Shown here in pieces: positions 44,443-52,934 of a stretch of DNA of 58,489 nt. The translations under genes were made by a program, and so were the position numbers. Within the stretch, counting starts at the first letter, position 1; every line of letters starts with the position of its first letter. Where the stretch lies: NCBI GenBank assembly GCA_004134985.1, contig REGQ01000035.1:1-58489 (forward strand). Reading direction: 5' to 3'. Source of the DNA: Paenibacillaceae bacterium (GTDB taxonomy: Bacteria; Bacillota; Bacilli; Paenibacillales; Paenibacillaceae). The notes under the pieces are model-generated. The model saw nothing but the letters and a program-made list of their open reading frames with translations, was not told the origin of the DNA and did not search any database.

Positions 44443-45027
44443 ATGCAAAACGAACGTAAAGCCACCGACCGGAAGCGTCAAATTATCGAGGCGTTTCAGA
44501 AATCTTTTTCGATGTTTGGCTATAAAGCAACCACGATGGATTTGGTAGCCAAACTTGCGGGAGTTGGTAAAGGCACGATCTACACCTTCTTTGCTACCAA
44601 GGATGATCTTTTTGCAGAAATCATTCAGCAGATCAAACAGGAGTTGCGGGAGATCTCCGCTGATTCGATCGATCGCAGCAAACCGTTTTTTGATAATCTG
44701 ACGACGGTGATTTACGGTATTCTTCAACATCGGGAGCAGCATGAGCTGTTCATTAAACTGACCCAGGATGTCCGCGAAATCGGTACGCCGCTGGTTAAGC
44801 AAGGGCTGCAGCAAATCGAAACCGATATTGTCGCCTTCATCGTAAAAGAGGTCGAATATGGTGTCGCACAAGGGGACATTCATACCGACAATCCCGAATT
44901 GACGGGCTATACGATGTTTCGACTATATCTCGCCTTGACGGTGGAATGGAGCAAGACGCATCCTGCACTGTCTGAAGAACAAATCGCGCGCTATTTCACA
45001 GATTTGTTCAAGAAAGCTTTATCCTAA
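44443..45027 (+). CDS. TetR/AcrR family regulator of the YhgE-like gene
   Basis: A 194-residue regulator. The DNA-binding domain (residues about 8-55) reads RQIIEAFQKSFSMFGYKATT, LVAKLAGVGKGTIYTFFATK, DDLFAE, a textbook TetR motif. The C-terminal helical domain is the ligand or dimer part. AAAGGAGG sets the ATG at 44443, 14 codons inside the open frame. It is followed by the YhgE-like gene in the same direction, and similar palindromes lie before both genes, so it probably represses itself and that gene. Confidence 0.88.
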   Translation: MQNERKATDRKRQIIEAFQKSFSMFGYKATTMDLVAKLAGVGKGTIYTFFATKDDLFAEIIQQIKQELREISADSIDRSKPFFDNLTTVIYGILQHREQHELFIKLTQDVREIGTPLVKQGLQQIETDIVAFIVKEVEYGVAQGDIHTDNPELTGYTMFRLYLALTVEWSKTHPALSEEQIARYFTDLFKKALS

Positions 45028-45106
45028 GCAAGTCGCAAGTCGGCCTCAAAACAGCGGATAATACGAAGCTGTTGCCGTTTGAACAAAACGGGGACAGTTT
45101 TTATTT

Positions 45107-45137
45107 TTGATAAAAATGACTATTTGACTAAAATAGT
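45107..45137 (+). promoter_or_regulatory. Promoter and overlapping TetR operator of the YhgE-like gene
   Basis: TTGATA (45107-45112) and TAAAAT (45129-45134) are 16 bp apart, each 5 of 6 to consensus. A perfect palindrome ACTATTT-N5-AAATAGT at 45119-45137 covers the -10 element, an ideal repressor position. Confidence 0.65.
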
Positions 45138-45172
45138 TCTTAATTCATGAGAGAATCAAGGAGTGATTGGCA

Positions 45173-47185
45173 ATGCGGGCAATTCGACAATTCGGCAATG
45201 AAGTGAGTGCAATCTTTCGCAACAAAAAGCTGCTGGTGCAGCTCACTGCAATATTAATGGTTCCTGTGCTTTATAGCGGATTGTTTTTGGGGGCGTTCTG
45301 GGACCCCTATGAGAAAATGAATGAACTGCCTGTAGCCATCGTCAATGCTGACCGCGGGGTAGAATACAATGGAAAACAGATTGATGTTGGCGGACAATTC
45401 ACTGACAAGCTTAAAGAAAATACGACCTTCCAATGGCACTTTGTCAACAAAGCAACAGCCGAAGATGGTCTTCGAAGCAACAAATATTATATGGCGATTG
45501 AAATTCCGGAAGATTTCTCAGCTCAAACAACCACGCTGACTTCAGATACGCCGCATCCGGCCGTACTTCGTTATTTGCCGAATGAAAGTCTCAATTTCCT
45601 TGCTGGACAAATCGGGGATACAGCAGTCAAGCAAATGAAACAAGAGCTCAGCAGCGAAGTGACTAAAACCTATGCCCGGACGGTGTTCGACCAATTTTCT
45701 GAACTAGCCGGAGGACTGGAGACAGCAAGCGGCGGCGCCCTGGAAATTGCCGACGGCTCCCTATCCGCCAAGGATGGCGCCGAGCAAATTGCCGCGCAGC
45801 TTCACAAACTGACGGAAGGCGCCACTTCATTGCAAGATGGGGTGCACCAATTGTCAGGGGGAAGCGATAAGCTGCGGACTGGCGCCGCTTCGCTCCATGA
45901 CGGCAGTCAGTCGCTCTCCTCTGGACTTGGGAAGCTTGTCCAGGCAGGGCAGCAACTGAACGGCGGAGCCGCTGATGCCGATGCGGCAGCCAAACAGCTC
46001 GCCGCAGGCTTGAAAAAATCGGAACAAGGCGCTGCCGCCCTGCAAGCCGGGGCGAGCAAGCTGAGCGAGTCCCTGGATAATTATGCAGCGGCGGTGCCGA
46101 GCCTGGCCGAGGACCCTACGTTCCAGCAGCTTGTCGCCGCAAGCAAGACGCTTGCCGCCGGGGCGCAATCGGCTGCCGAAGGACAGCAGCAGCTCGCCGC
46201 CGGATCGGAAGCGCTGAGCGGTGGCACAGGCAAGCTGACGCAAGGGATAACCAAGCTTCAATCCGGACTGACCGAAGCCTCAAGCGGCAGCAGCAGGCTC
46301 GTCACGGGTGCGGATGCGCTGCAAAAAGGGACGGTGCAACTGAAAGAAGGGTTTGGAAAGCTTGAAAATGGTGCGTTAAAAGTGCAAAACGGCTCAGCCC
46401 AGCTCGCAACCGGAGCAGACAAACTGACCGATGGACTCACCTCGTTGACAGCAGGCTCCAGCAAGCTTTCGGGCAAACTCGGCGAAGCTGCTGAAGCAAC
46501 CGGATCGCTCAAACCGGATGACAAAATGATTGAGATGTTTGCCAGCCCGATTGCCAGCGAAGTGCAAATCGATAAGGAAGTCCCGAATTATGGTACAGGC
46601 TTCGCTCCTTACTTTATTTCACTTGGCCTGTTTGTCGGCTCCCTGCTGCTGACGATCGTTTTCACCATTAAGGAACCTGCCGTCAAGCCATCCAGCGGCT
46701 GGAGCTGGTTCACTAGCAAATTGCTCGTTATGACAGTAATCGGATTGCTGCAGGCGGCTATTGTCAATGCGGTGCTGATCTACGCTCTTGGGATGGAAGT
46801 GCAGCATATCGGACTGTTCTTCTTATTCTCCTTCATCACAAGCTTTTGCTTCATGACACTTATGCAGTTTCTGGTCAGCGCCTTTGATCTGCCCGGACGT
46901 TTCATTGCCATCGTCATTCTGATCTTCCAGTTGACGACATCGGCAGGCACGTTCCCGCTTGAGCTCATTCCCGACTGGATGCAGGCGTTCCATGCCTGGT
47001 TGCCGATGAGCTATTCAGTGTTCGGCTTCAAAGCGGTTATCTCCAGCGGTGATTATTCCGCGATGTGGCACAATGCAGGAGCGCTGCTGTTGTTTGCCGG
47101 CGTGTTCTCCGTGCTAAGTTTGGCCTACTTATCGTTTACGCACCATCGGACAGTGAAGCAGGGCAAAGCTGCATTGACCAGCTAA
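45173..47185 (+). CDS. YhgE/Pip family membrane protein
   Basis: A 670-residue protein of the YhgE/Pip family: one N-terminal helix (about 20-42), a large outer region (about 45-480), then five C-terminal helices (480-665) resembling ABC-2 type permeases. The outer region is filled with heptad-like repeats of the form L..G...L..G (SLQDGVHQLSGGSDKLRTGA), expected to form a long coiled coil. Relatives include the phage-infection protein Pip of Lactococcus and the type VII secretion protein EsaA. AAGGAG sets the ATG at 45173. It is probably repressed by the upstream TetR protein. Confidence 0.88.
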   Translation: MRAIRQFGNEVSAIFRNKKLLVQLTAILMVPVLYSGLFLGAFWDPYEKMNELPVAIVNADRGVEYNGKQIDVGGQFTDKLKENTTFQWHFVNKATAEDGLRSNKYYMAIEIPEDFSAQTTTLTSDTPHPAVLRYLPNESLNFLAGQIGDTAVKQMKQELSSEVTKTYARTVFDQFSELAGGLETASGGALEIADGSLSAKDGAEQIAAQLHKLTEGATSLQDGVHQLSGGSDKLRTGAASLHDGSQSLSSGLGKLVQAGQQLNGGAADADAAAKQLAAGLKKSEQGAAALQAGASKLSESLDNYAAAVPSLAEDPTFQQLVAASKTLAAGAQSAAEGQQQLAAGSEALSGGTGKLTQGITKLQSGLTEASSGSSRLVTGADALQKGTVQLKEGFGKLENGALKVQNGSAQLATGADKLTDGLTSLTAGSSKLSGKLGEAAEATGSLKPDDKMIEMFASPIASEVQIDKEVPNYGTGFAPYFISLGLFVGSLLLTIVFTIKEPAVKPSSGWSWFTSKLLVMTVIGLLQAAIVNAVLIYALGMEVQHIGLFFLFSFITSFCFMTLMQFLVSAFDLPGRFIAIVILIFQLTTSAGTFPLELIPDWMQAFHAWLPMSYSVFGFKAVISSGDYSAMWHNAGALLLFAGVFSVLSLAYLSFTHHRTVKQGKAALTS

Positions 47186-47201
47186 CCAATCGTCCAACGA
47201 A

Positions 47202-47246
47202 AAAAAGCTTCCGAACCGCATTAATGCGGCTGTCGGAAGCTTTTTC
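47202..47246. terminator. Terminator between the YhgE-like and radical SAM genes
   Basis: AAAAAGCTTCCGA (47202-47214) pairs with TCGGAAGCTTTTT (47233-47245), with an inner hairpin CCGCATTAATGCGG at 47216-47229. T-runs occur on both strands. Confidence 0.9.
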
Positions 47247-47277
47247 TTTGTTGTATTGAACTCGCGGCGAGCCTTGA

Positions 47278-48156
47278 TCAGGCACCGAACCGTTTGCGGT
47301 AGCCGCATTTGCGGCACAGTTCCTCAACGGCTACTCTTCTGGAGAAGCCTTCAACAAGTCGGTTGGCCCGCTCCCCCTCGATAATCTCCGAGAAAGGCTG
47401 CTCATTAATGTTGCCCAGATTAATAATGCCTTCGCCATCCAGACAGCAAGGCACCACCGTTCCATCACTCAGAATTCCAGCCTGATTCCGCAATCCGTAG
47501 CAGAAGCCTTTGCCCTCATCTTCTTCTGCATTCAAATCCGGCCAATCAAACTCGTAATCCTGATTCAAATAAACCCGATCGGCAATTTTCAATCCGCTGC
47601 CCGGAGCAACTCTTTCTTCGATTTGAAAATCAAGATTGAATTCTTTTTCAATTGCGGCGAGCATTTCCCGATTTCGCTGACGCTCTGCGTTGGTCACATT
47701 ATCTGTATCCAGATTCCAGAGCCGCAGCGAAATAATCATGTTCGTACGCTCGATTGCTTCCCTCGCAAAGGAAAGCACGCTTTGAATATAGCCTTCTTTA
47801 TCTGTTGAACCTTCATGACCGTCAAAGCTGTGCAGCGAAAAATTCATTTGCCTGATCGCCGGCTTTTCCAATATTTTATCTCGTACTTTGTGCAGCAATG
47901 TACCGTTCGTCGTAATATTGACCTTAAAGCCCCGTTCGTGGCTCAGATCGAGCAACTGGTCAATTTTGGGGTGCAGCAGCGGCTCTCCCTTTAAATGAAA
48001 ATAAATATAATCGGTATAGGGCTTTATTTGATCCAATCGCTGCGCGAATGCGTCCGGCTTAATGAAGTTTGCCTGCCGTTTGGTTTGCGGACAAAAGCTG
48101 CACGCCAGGTTGCATACACTCGTAATTTCGATATAGAATTTTTTAAACCTCTTCAT
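47278..48156 (-). CDS. Radical SAM protein with SPASM-type C-terminus
   Basis: A 292-residue radical S-adenosylmethionine enzyme. CNLACSFC gives the CxxxCxxC cluster ligands at Cys15, Cys19 and Cys22, and a short SPASM-like region near the C-terminus (GTVVPCCLDGEGIINLGNI, then CRKCGY) may bind a second cluster. Such enzymes modify peptides or proteins, or mature other enzymes. No peptide substrate gene is obvious beside it. The ATG at 48156 with GGAG 10 bp upstream is preferred over the TTG three codons earlier. It lies 100 bp after spoVAE in the same direction, so it may be expressed in sporulation. Confidence 0.85.
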   Translation of the reverse strand: MKRFKKFYIEITSVCNLACSFCPQTKRQANFIKPDAFAQRLDQIKPYTDYIYFHLKGEPLLHPKIDQLLDLSHERGFKVNITTNGTLLHKVRDKILEKPAIRQMNFSLHSFDGHEGSTDKEGYIQSVLSFAREAIERTNMIISLRLWNLDTDNVTNAERQRNREMLAAIEKEFNLDFQIEERVAPGSGLKIADRVYLNQDYEFDWPDLNAEEDEGKGFCYGLRNQAGILSDGTVVPCCLDGEGIINLGNINEQPFSEIIEGERANRLVEGFSRRVAVEELCRKCGYRKRFGA

Positions 48157-48256
48157 TCCCCACAAGCTCCAATCTGAACATGGTTATCCCTTTTCCCCAT
48201 CATACCACTAAAGGCAGCAATTTAGTAAGCTGATGCGCAATGTTGATTCCTGATCG

Positions 48257-48607
48257 CTACCCTTTGGGCTTTACAAACAGCGCGGCTATAAAAGCGAAAA
48301 TAATCGCGGCAGATACCCCGGCACTGGTTACTTCAAAAATCCCGGTAATGATGCCGATCCAGCCGTCGGTTTTCAACTCCTGCAGCGCTCCGTGCACAAG
48401 CGCGTTGCCAAAGCTGGTAATAGGTACGGAAGCGCCGGCCCCTGCAAATTCAATAAGCGGCTCATATAAGCCTAATCCGTCGAAAAGCGCACCGAGTACG
48501 ACAAGCAGTGTCATCGTGTGTGCGGGCGTCAGCTTAAACCAATCGAAACAAATTTGCCCGAATACACAGATCGCCCCGCCAACAACAAATGCCCAGAAAA
48601 AAATCAT
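48257..48607 (-). CDS. spoVAE: Stage V sporulation protein AE
   Basis: A 116-residue membrane protein of the SpoVA channel that moves dipicolinic acid into the forespore and out on germination. Helices near residues 3-21, 30-50 and 80-110 surround the conserved [20 protein letters not shown]. The same GAG.(A/S)VP(I/V)TGF-like motif occurs in the SpoVAC protein two genes upstream. The ATG overlaps the spoVAD stop by 4 bp and has GAGGAG. Size fits the short SpoVAE (SpoVAEb) type. Confidence 0.92.
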   Translation of the reverse strand: MIFFWAFVVGGAICVFGQICFDWFKLTPAHTMTLLVVLGALFDGLGLYEPLIEFAGAGASVPITSFGNALVHGALQELKTDGWIGIITGIFEVTSAGVSAAIIFAFIAALFVKPKG

Positions 48608-49623
48608 GTGTCACTCTCCTCGCCCTCAATCGCCACAGCATGGGCAATGCAGGGAATACTTTCGCCCTGCTGATACGAAATCGGAGACAGGAGCGCACCT
48701 GTCGCTACGACCAAAATCCGCTTCAATTCTCCGCTGCGCACCCGATTCAATAAATGACCATACGTAACAACCGCCGAACAGCCGCAGCCGCTCGCGCCAG
48801 CCTGCACATTTTGCTTATCGTAATTGTAGATCATCATGCCGCAGTCTTTGAATTCCGTCTGCTGCATTGGAATATTGTGTTTTTTGAATAAATCGCAGGC
48901 AATTTCATAACCTACTTTGGAGAGGTCTCCGGTAACAATCAGATCGTAGTGGCCAGGCTCCAGGTGAAAATCACGCAAATGGGCCTGAATCGTATCGACT
49001 GCAGCGGGCGCCATCGCCGCGCCCATGTTGAATGGATCGGTAATCCCCATATCGATGACCCTGCCCATGGTCGCTTTCGTCACTCGCGGCCCCGAACCTT
49101 TCTGGGCAACGACGCTTGCGCCGGCTCCTGTCACGGTAAATTGCGCCGTTGGCGGCTTCTGCGAGCCATACTCGGTCGGGTAACGAAATTGTTTCTCCAC
49201 CGTTGAATTGTGACTGCAGGCGCTGGCTAACACATAGCGGGCAGAATTGGTATTGACCAGATTAGCCGCCAACGCGAGACTCTCCATTGAAGTGGAGCAA
49301 GCCCCGAACACGCCAATGTAGGGAATCGCCAGCGTTCTCGCTGCGAAGCTGGTTGACGTAATTTGATTCATCAGATCACCGCCGATATAGAAATGAATCT
49401 GTTCCTTGGTGAGTCCGCCATGCGTAATTGCCAACTGGGCCGCTTCTTCCAGCAATACTCTTTCTGCCTGCTCCCAGCTGTCCTGCCCCAGCCGCAAATC
49501 ACCGTGGATCACGTCAAAATCTTCAGCCAGCGGTCCCTGTCCTTCAAAAGGACCCACGACGGCCGCGGTACCGATAATGACCGGACGATTCTCAAAAGTC
49601 CAGCTTTGATGTCCTGTCAGCAT
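48604..49623 (-). CDS. spoVAD: Stage V sporulation protein AD
   Basis: A 339-residue protein of the thiolase fold that binds dipicolinic acid as part of the SpoVA complex. Recognisable are [39 protein letters not shown] and [20 protein letters not shown]. The ATG at 49623 has AGGAGG at 9 bp; an in-frame TTG two codons earlier is too close to that site. It sits between spoVAC (2 bp gap) and spoVAE (4 bp overlap). Confidence 0.94.
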   Translation of the reverse strand: MLTGHQSWTFENRPVIIGTAAVVGPFEGQGPLAEDFDVIHGDLRLGQDSWEQAERVLLEEAAQLAITHGGLTKEQIHFYIGGDLMNQITSTSFAARTLAIPYIGVFGACSTSMESLALAANLVNTNSARYVLASACSHNSTVEKQFRYPTEYGSQKPPTAQFTVTGAGASVVAQKGSGPRVTKATMGRVIDMGITDPFNMGAAMAPAAVDTIQAHLRDFHLEPGHYDLIVTGDLSKVGYEIACDLFKKHNIPMQQTEFKDCGMMIYNYDKQNVQAGASGCGCSAVVTYGHLLNRVRSGELKRILVVATGALLSPISYQQGESIPCIAHAVAIEGEESDT

Positions 49624-49625
49624 CG

Positions 49626-50111
49626 TCAAGGTCCTCCTACTGCGCCGGGCACAAAGATCATATGCACGATGCCGACGACAAACGCAGCGACAGTACCAAA
49701 AACAATAACAGGACCGGCAAGCTCAAACATTTTGCCGCCGACACCCAATACCAGCCCTTCGCAGCGGTGCTCAATAGCGGAGGAAGTCATCGTATTGGCA
49801 AAACCGGTTACCGGTACAGCGGTGCCCGCTCCGGCCCACTGGGCAATTTTGTCGTAGACCCCCAAGCTCGTTAAAATGACCGAAAGCAAAATCATTACAG
49901 CGACCGTTGGATTGCTCGCCTTCTTCTCATCAAAGCCTGCCCAGTGGACGAACATCTCCTGTACACCTTGACCAATCAAGCAGATCGTTCCCCCAGACAA
50001 AAATGCACGCACACTGTTTTTAAAAATCGGCCGTGCCGGTTCCCGGCGCTTGGCAATTTCCTGATATTCCTGTTGAACCGGAGTCAGTTTTTTCTTCTTG
50101 TTGTTAGACAT
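49626..50111 (-). CDS. spoVAC: Stage V sporulation protein AC
   Basis: A 161-residue integral membrane protein; SpoVAC is known as a mechanosensitive channel of spore germination. After a charged start (MSNNKKKKLTPVQQEYQEIA) there are about four helices with FLSGGTICLIGQ and the motif GAGTAVPVTGFANTMTSSA. AAAGGAG sets the ATG at 50111; the open frame extends 25 codons further without support. It is 17 bp after the 2Duf-like gene, in one operon with spoVAD and spoVAE. Confidence 0.93.
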   Translation of the reverse strand: MSNNKKKKLTPVQQEYQEIAKRREPARPIFKNSVRAFLSGGTICLIGQGVQEMFVHWAGFDEKKASNPTVAVMILLSVILTSLGVYDKIAQWAGAGTAVPVTGFANTMTSSAIEHRCEGLVLGVGGKMFELAGPVIVFGTVAAFVVGIVHMIFVPGAVGGP

Positions 50112-50128
50112 TATTGCAGTCTCCTTTC

Positions 50129-50989
50129 TTAATGATGCAGCGGCGGTTTGACGTCGGCAATGATATTTTGCAGTTGTTTCGCACATGCCTCATACATTTC
50201 TTTTGCCTTCAGATTGTCAGTACTCAGTCCGAACATTTCCAAATCGGCTTCGCATTTTTTCAAAGTGGCGTAAAGCTCCGCTTTTTTTTGCGGCTTAGGC
50301 ACTTTCAACTGATCGTCAAACAAATCGACATAAAGTTGCCCGTAGGAATCAACCTGCCCAAGGTAGACATTTTCCGTGGCTACTCCAAGCTTCTCAAGCT
50401 CGGTATTCAGCCACTTCCGGTTATATCCAATTGTTGCCAATGGCTCATCCATGATTTTTCCATCCATGATAACGGCTTGCGGCTCCTGCTCCGGCCCTAC
50501 TTCAATGCCCAAATGCTGCGGCGTTAAAGGTTGATTGGCCCGGCTAAGCAACACATTGATATCCCCGCTCGGCTCCATAATCGCAAATTCAGCATCCGCC
50601 AGCTTAAACACGCTTTTTTTGCGAAGCTGCTCCATCAGCTCATCGGTCGTCATTCGTTCTTTCTTTAAATTATCTTCCAATATTTTTCCATGCTTGACCA
50701 AGATCGTACCTTTTCCATCAATAAAATCGCGGACTCGCTTGCTCTTCAATTGCGTAAACTCAATCCCCAATGATACGGAAACCCAGACCAGCATGGCGAT
50801 AAGCCCCAGATACCAAGTGGAATCCAGATCCAATGAAACATATCCGGCAAGGTTACCGATCGTTATACCGGTTATATACTCAAATAAGGAAAGCTGCGTA
50901 ACCTGTCGCTTGCCAAGCAGCTTCGTCATAATAAACAGTACGACTACAGCCATTAACGTTCTTACAACTATCTCAAGCCAGTTCGGCAC
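50129..50989 (-). CDS. DUF421-DUF1657 membrane protein (2Duf/YetF-like)
   Basis: A 286-residue protein. Three membrane helices (about residues 8-25, 38-55 and 60-78) and the DUF421 (YetF) cytoplasmic domain are followed by a C-terminal stretch (about 235-280, ELYATLKKCEADLEMFGLST) that resembles the separate DUF1657 protein encoded divergently. This combination matches 2Duf, a spore inner-membrane protein tied to wet-heat resistance in strains carrying the mobile spoVA2 operon. GTG start, with AGGAGG 10 bp upstream. It leads the operon with spoVAC, spoVAD and spoVAE. Confidence 0.85.
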   Translation of the reverse strand: MPNWLEIVVRTLMAVVVLFIMTKLLGKRQVTQLSLFEYITGITIGNLAGYVSLDLDSTWYLGLIAMLVWVSVSLGIEFTQLKSKRVRDFIDGKGTILVKHGKILEDNLKKERMTTDELMEQLRKKSVFKLADAEFAIMEPSGDINVLLSRANQPLTPQHLGIEVGPEQEPQAVIMDGKIMDEPLATIGYNRKWLNTELEKLGVATENVYLGQVDSYGQLYVDLFDDQLKVPKPQKKAELYATLKKCEADLEMFGLSTDNLKAKEMYEACAKQLQNIIADVKPPLHH

Positions 50990-51069
50990 AGTCGGTATGC
51001 CTCCTTGTTCTAGAAATGATCTACAATTAGATTATTTGTTAAAAACAATGAACTCACACCGCTAATCAT

Positions 51070-51085
51070 TTGCCACCAGTGGCAA
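51070..51085. promoter_or_regulatory. Perfect palindrome between divergent spore genes
   Basis: TTGCCAC-CA-GTGGCAA, a 16-bp site with 7-bp arms, lies near the middle of the 193-bp gap between the 2Duf-like gene (-) and the DUF1657 gene (+). It may be a regulator site for both. A weaker palindrome (ATTTCA-TGAT-TGAAAT, 51126-51141) lies closer to the DUF1657 gene. Confidence 0.45.
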
Positions 51086-51182
51086 TAAAAGCCCCCTGTT
51101 ATCTATTTGCTGGAATGATGAATGAATTTCATGATTGAAATGCAAAATAAAAGTTGTTGTGAAAAATGGGGAGGTGAAAGAA

Positions 51183-51389
51183 ATGACCGTTGCATCTCAA
51201 GTAAAAACCTGCGTAGCTTCATTGAAAAGCGCACAAGCAAGTCTTGAGCAATTTGCTTTGGCAACTGAAAATCAGGAAGCCAAAACATTGTTTACAAATG
51301 CTGCACAGCAAACCGATCAAATCGTGCAGCAAGTACAAACACGGGTACAACAGTTAGAAAATGAAGAACCGCAATATAAAGGATTTTAA
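51183..51389 (+). CDS. DUF1657 family small protein
   Basis: A 68-residue helical protein (MTVASQVKTCVASLKSAQAS...) of the DUF1657 family, which occurs in spore-formers and in spoVA2mob operons. It resembles the C-terminal domain of the divergent 2Duf-like protein. GGAGGTG sets the ATG at 51183, sixteen codons inside the open frame. Expression in the forespore is likely from context, though I could not assign a clear sigma-G promoter. Its molecular role is unknown. Confidence 0.85.
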   Translation: MTVASQVKTCVASLKSAQASLEQFALATENQEAKTLFTNAAQQTDQIVQQVQTRVQQLENEEPQYKGF

Positions 51390-51401
51390 GACCATCGAAT
51401 A

Positions 51402-51449
51402 AAAAAATGACCCCAAATGTCCTTGGAATAAGGACATTTAGGGCCATTT
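51402..51449. terminator. Two-way terminator between DUF1657 and lactonase genes
   Basis: CCCAAATGTCCTT (51412-51424) pairs with AAGGACATTTAGGG (51430-51443), extended by AAATG/CATTT. A run of seven T follows on the minus strand, so it mainly serves the lactonase gene. Confidence 0.85.
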
Positions 51450-51494
51450 GGCTTTATTGATTGAGATGTGAATGCTTGTTGCGACTTGGATTAA

Positions 51495-52577
51495 TTAGTT
51501 GTCAAGTTGTGCGGATACAATGCAGACCGGTTTGGATACTGTTTCGGAATGACCTGTGAACTGCAGTCGTCCTGTATCCCGTTCCACGCGAAACACGGTA
51601 ATGTTATTCGTATCGCGGTTCGCAACCAGCAGCAATTGACCGCCCGGCATCAAGGCAAAGTGCCTCGGATGCGCACCTTCAACAGACACATGCTGCACAA
51701 GCGCAAGCTTGCCTGTTGCCGCATCAATTCCGTACACTGCTATACTGTCATGTCCCCGATTGGAGCCATACAAAAATTTACCGTCCTCGGATACCGCTAT
51801 TTCTGCACAATCGCTCTCCCCTGTGTAATCTGCCGGAAGTGTCGATACCGTCTCGATTGTGCTCAGCCGTCCTTCTTCCGCATTATAGCTGAAAGCGGTG
51901 ATCGTCGAATCCAATTCATTGATGACGTAGGCGAACTGCCCGCCGGGATGGAATACCATATGGCGTGGTCCTGCGCCGGGATGAAGCTCGTTATCATGGT
52001 GAAATTTCAACGTTCCTTGCCCAACATCAATTGAATAGGTGCGTATCCGGTCGATTCCCAGATCAGGTACGAATACATAACGGCCGTCTGGACTGAAAGC
52101 GGCTGAATGCGGATGCGGCTCTTGCTGTCTCTCGACATTGACGCTTCGCCCTTCATGCTGCTTAATGTCGCGTATTTCGCCAATTTCACCGTCATCTTTC
52201 AGACCGACCAAGCCGACTCTCCCGCCGCCGTAGCTCGACAATAGAAGGAAGCGGTTATCCGTATCGCGCAGCACGTGGCAAGCCGAAGCAGTCAGTCCCA
52301 ATGCACGGCTTGTCTCCTGCAACTCGCCTGTGTTGGCATTATAAGCAATCGCTACAGCCTCCGCTGTCCGTTCGCCCTGCTCAGAAACTCCTTCTGCAAT
52401 ACTGTACAGCCTGGAATTTGACGCATCAACATTAAGGAATGTTGGATTTTTCAGTCCAGCCAGCTCTCCCAGCTTCTGAAGCTTTCCATTCTGTGCATCA
52501 AGTGAATACGTATGTATGCCGTTGTCGGCTGCTTCGCTATAAGAACCCACCAAAATCAATAAACGCTGCTCGCTCAC
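51495..52577 (-). CDS. Lactonase family beta-propeller (6-phosphogluconolactonase type)
   Basis: A 360-residue cytoplasmic seven-bladed propeller of the YkgB/Pgl family, expected to hydrolyse 6-phosphogluconolactone or a related sugar lactone. Repeating blade motifs are visible: PHSAAFSPDGRYVFVPDLG, GAGPRHMVFHPGGQFAYVIN, CAEIAVSEDGKFLYGSNRG, HPRHFALMPGGQLLLVANRD. GTG start behind GAGGAGG. It is a single-gene unit ended by the terminator at 51402-51449. Confidence 0.88.
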   Translation of the reverse strand: MSEQRLLILVGSYSEAADNGIHTYSLDAQNGKLQKLGELAGLKNPTFLNVDASNSRLYSIAEGVSEQGERTAEAVAIAYNANTGELQETSRALGLTASACHVLRDTDNRFLLLSSYGGGRVGLVGLKDDGEIGEIRDIKQHEGRSVNVERQQEPHPHSAAFSPDGRYVFVPDLGIDRIRTYSIDVGQGTLKFHHDNELHPGAGPRHMVFHPGGQFAYVINELDSTITAFSYNAEEGRLSTIETVSTLPADYTGESDCAEIAVSEDGKFLYGSNRGHDSIAVYGIDAATGKLALVQHVSVEGAHPRHFALMPGGQLLLVANRDTNNITVFRVERDTGRLQFTGHSETVSKPVCIVSAQLDN

Positions 52578-52771
52578 AATTGTTCCTCCTCTGATCTATC
52601 GAGAATTTTGAATGAAATTGCCTTGGCGCAATGCCAATAATATACCATACAACTGCATTGCGAGGCCAAATAACACAAGATGCACTAGCTCCCCTGTTTG
52701 AATAATGAAACGAATAGGCACGCAAATGCGTAAATTGATACGTATTGTTTTTTTGAAAGGAGCGACAGCGA

Positions 52772-52933
52772 ATGTTTACTTATAAAGAAAAGCTATACAT
52801 GCTGCAGGTGCTCAAAAAGCAAAAAACGCGGACATTGCTCCGCCTGGGCAAGCCTCCGGCAGAGCATGCCCGACTGATTGAAAAGCTGGAACAGATGATT
52901 CGCAATGAGCAAGTCAACCGCGATCACTTGTAG
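52772..52933 (+). CDS. Small basic protein of 53 residues, unknown function
   Basis: A short ORF beginning MFTYKEKLYMLQVLKKQKTR and ending in a helix LIEKLEQMIRNEQVNRDHL. AAAGGAG lies 9 bp before the ATG, and codon use looks normal. It is basic and probably helical, with no membrane segment. It fills the gap between the lactonase and kinase genes and ends 2 bp from the kinase stop on the other strand. Confidence 0.65.
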   Translation: MFTYKEKLYMLQVLKKQKTRTLLRLGKPPAEHARLIEKLEQMIRNEQVNRDHL

Positions 52934-52934
52934 T

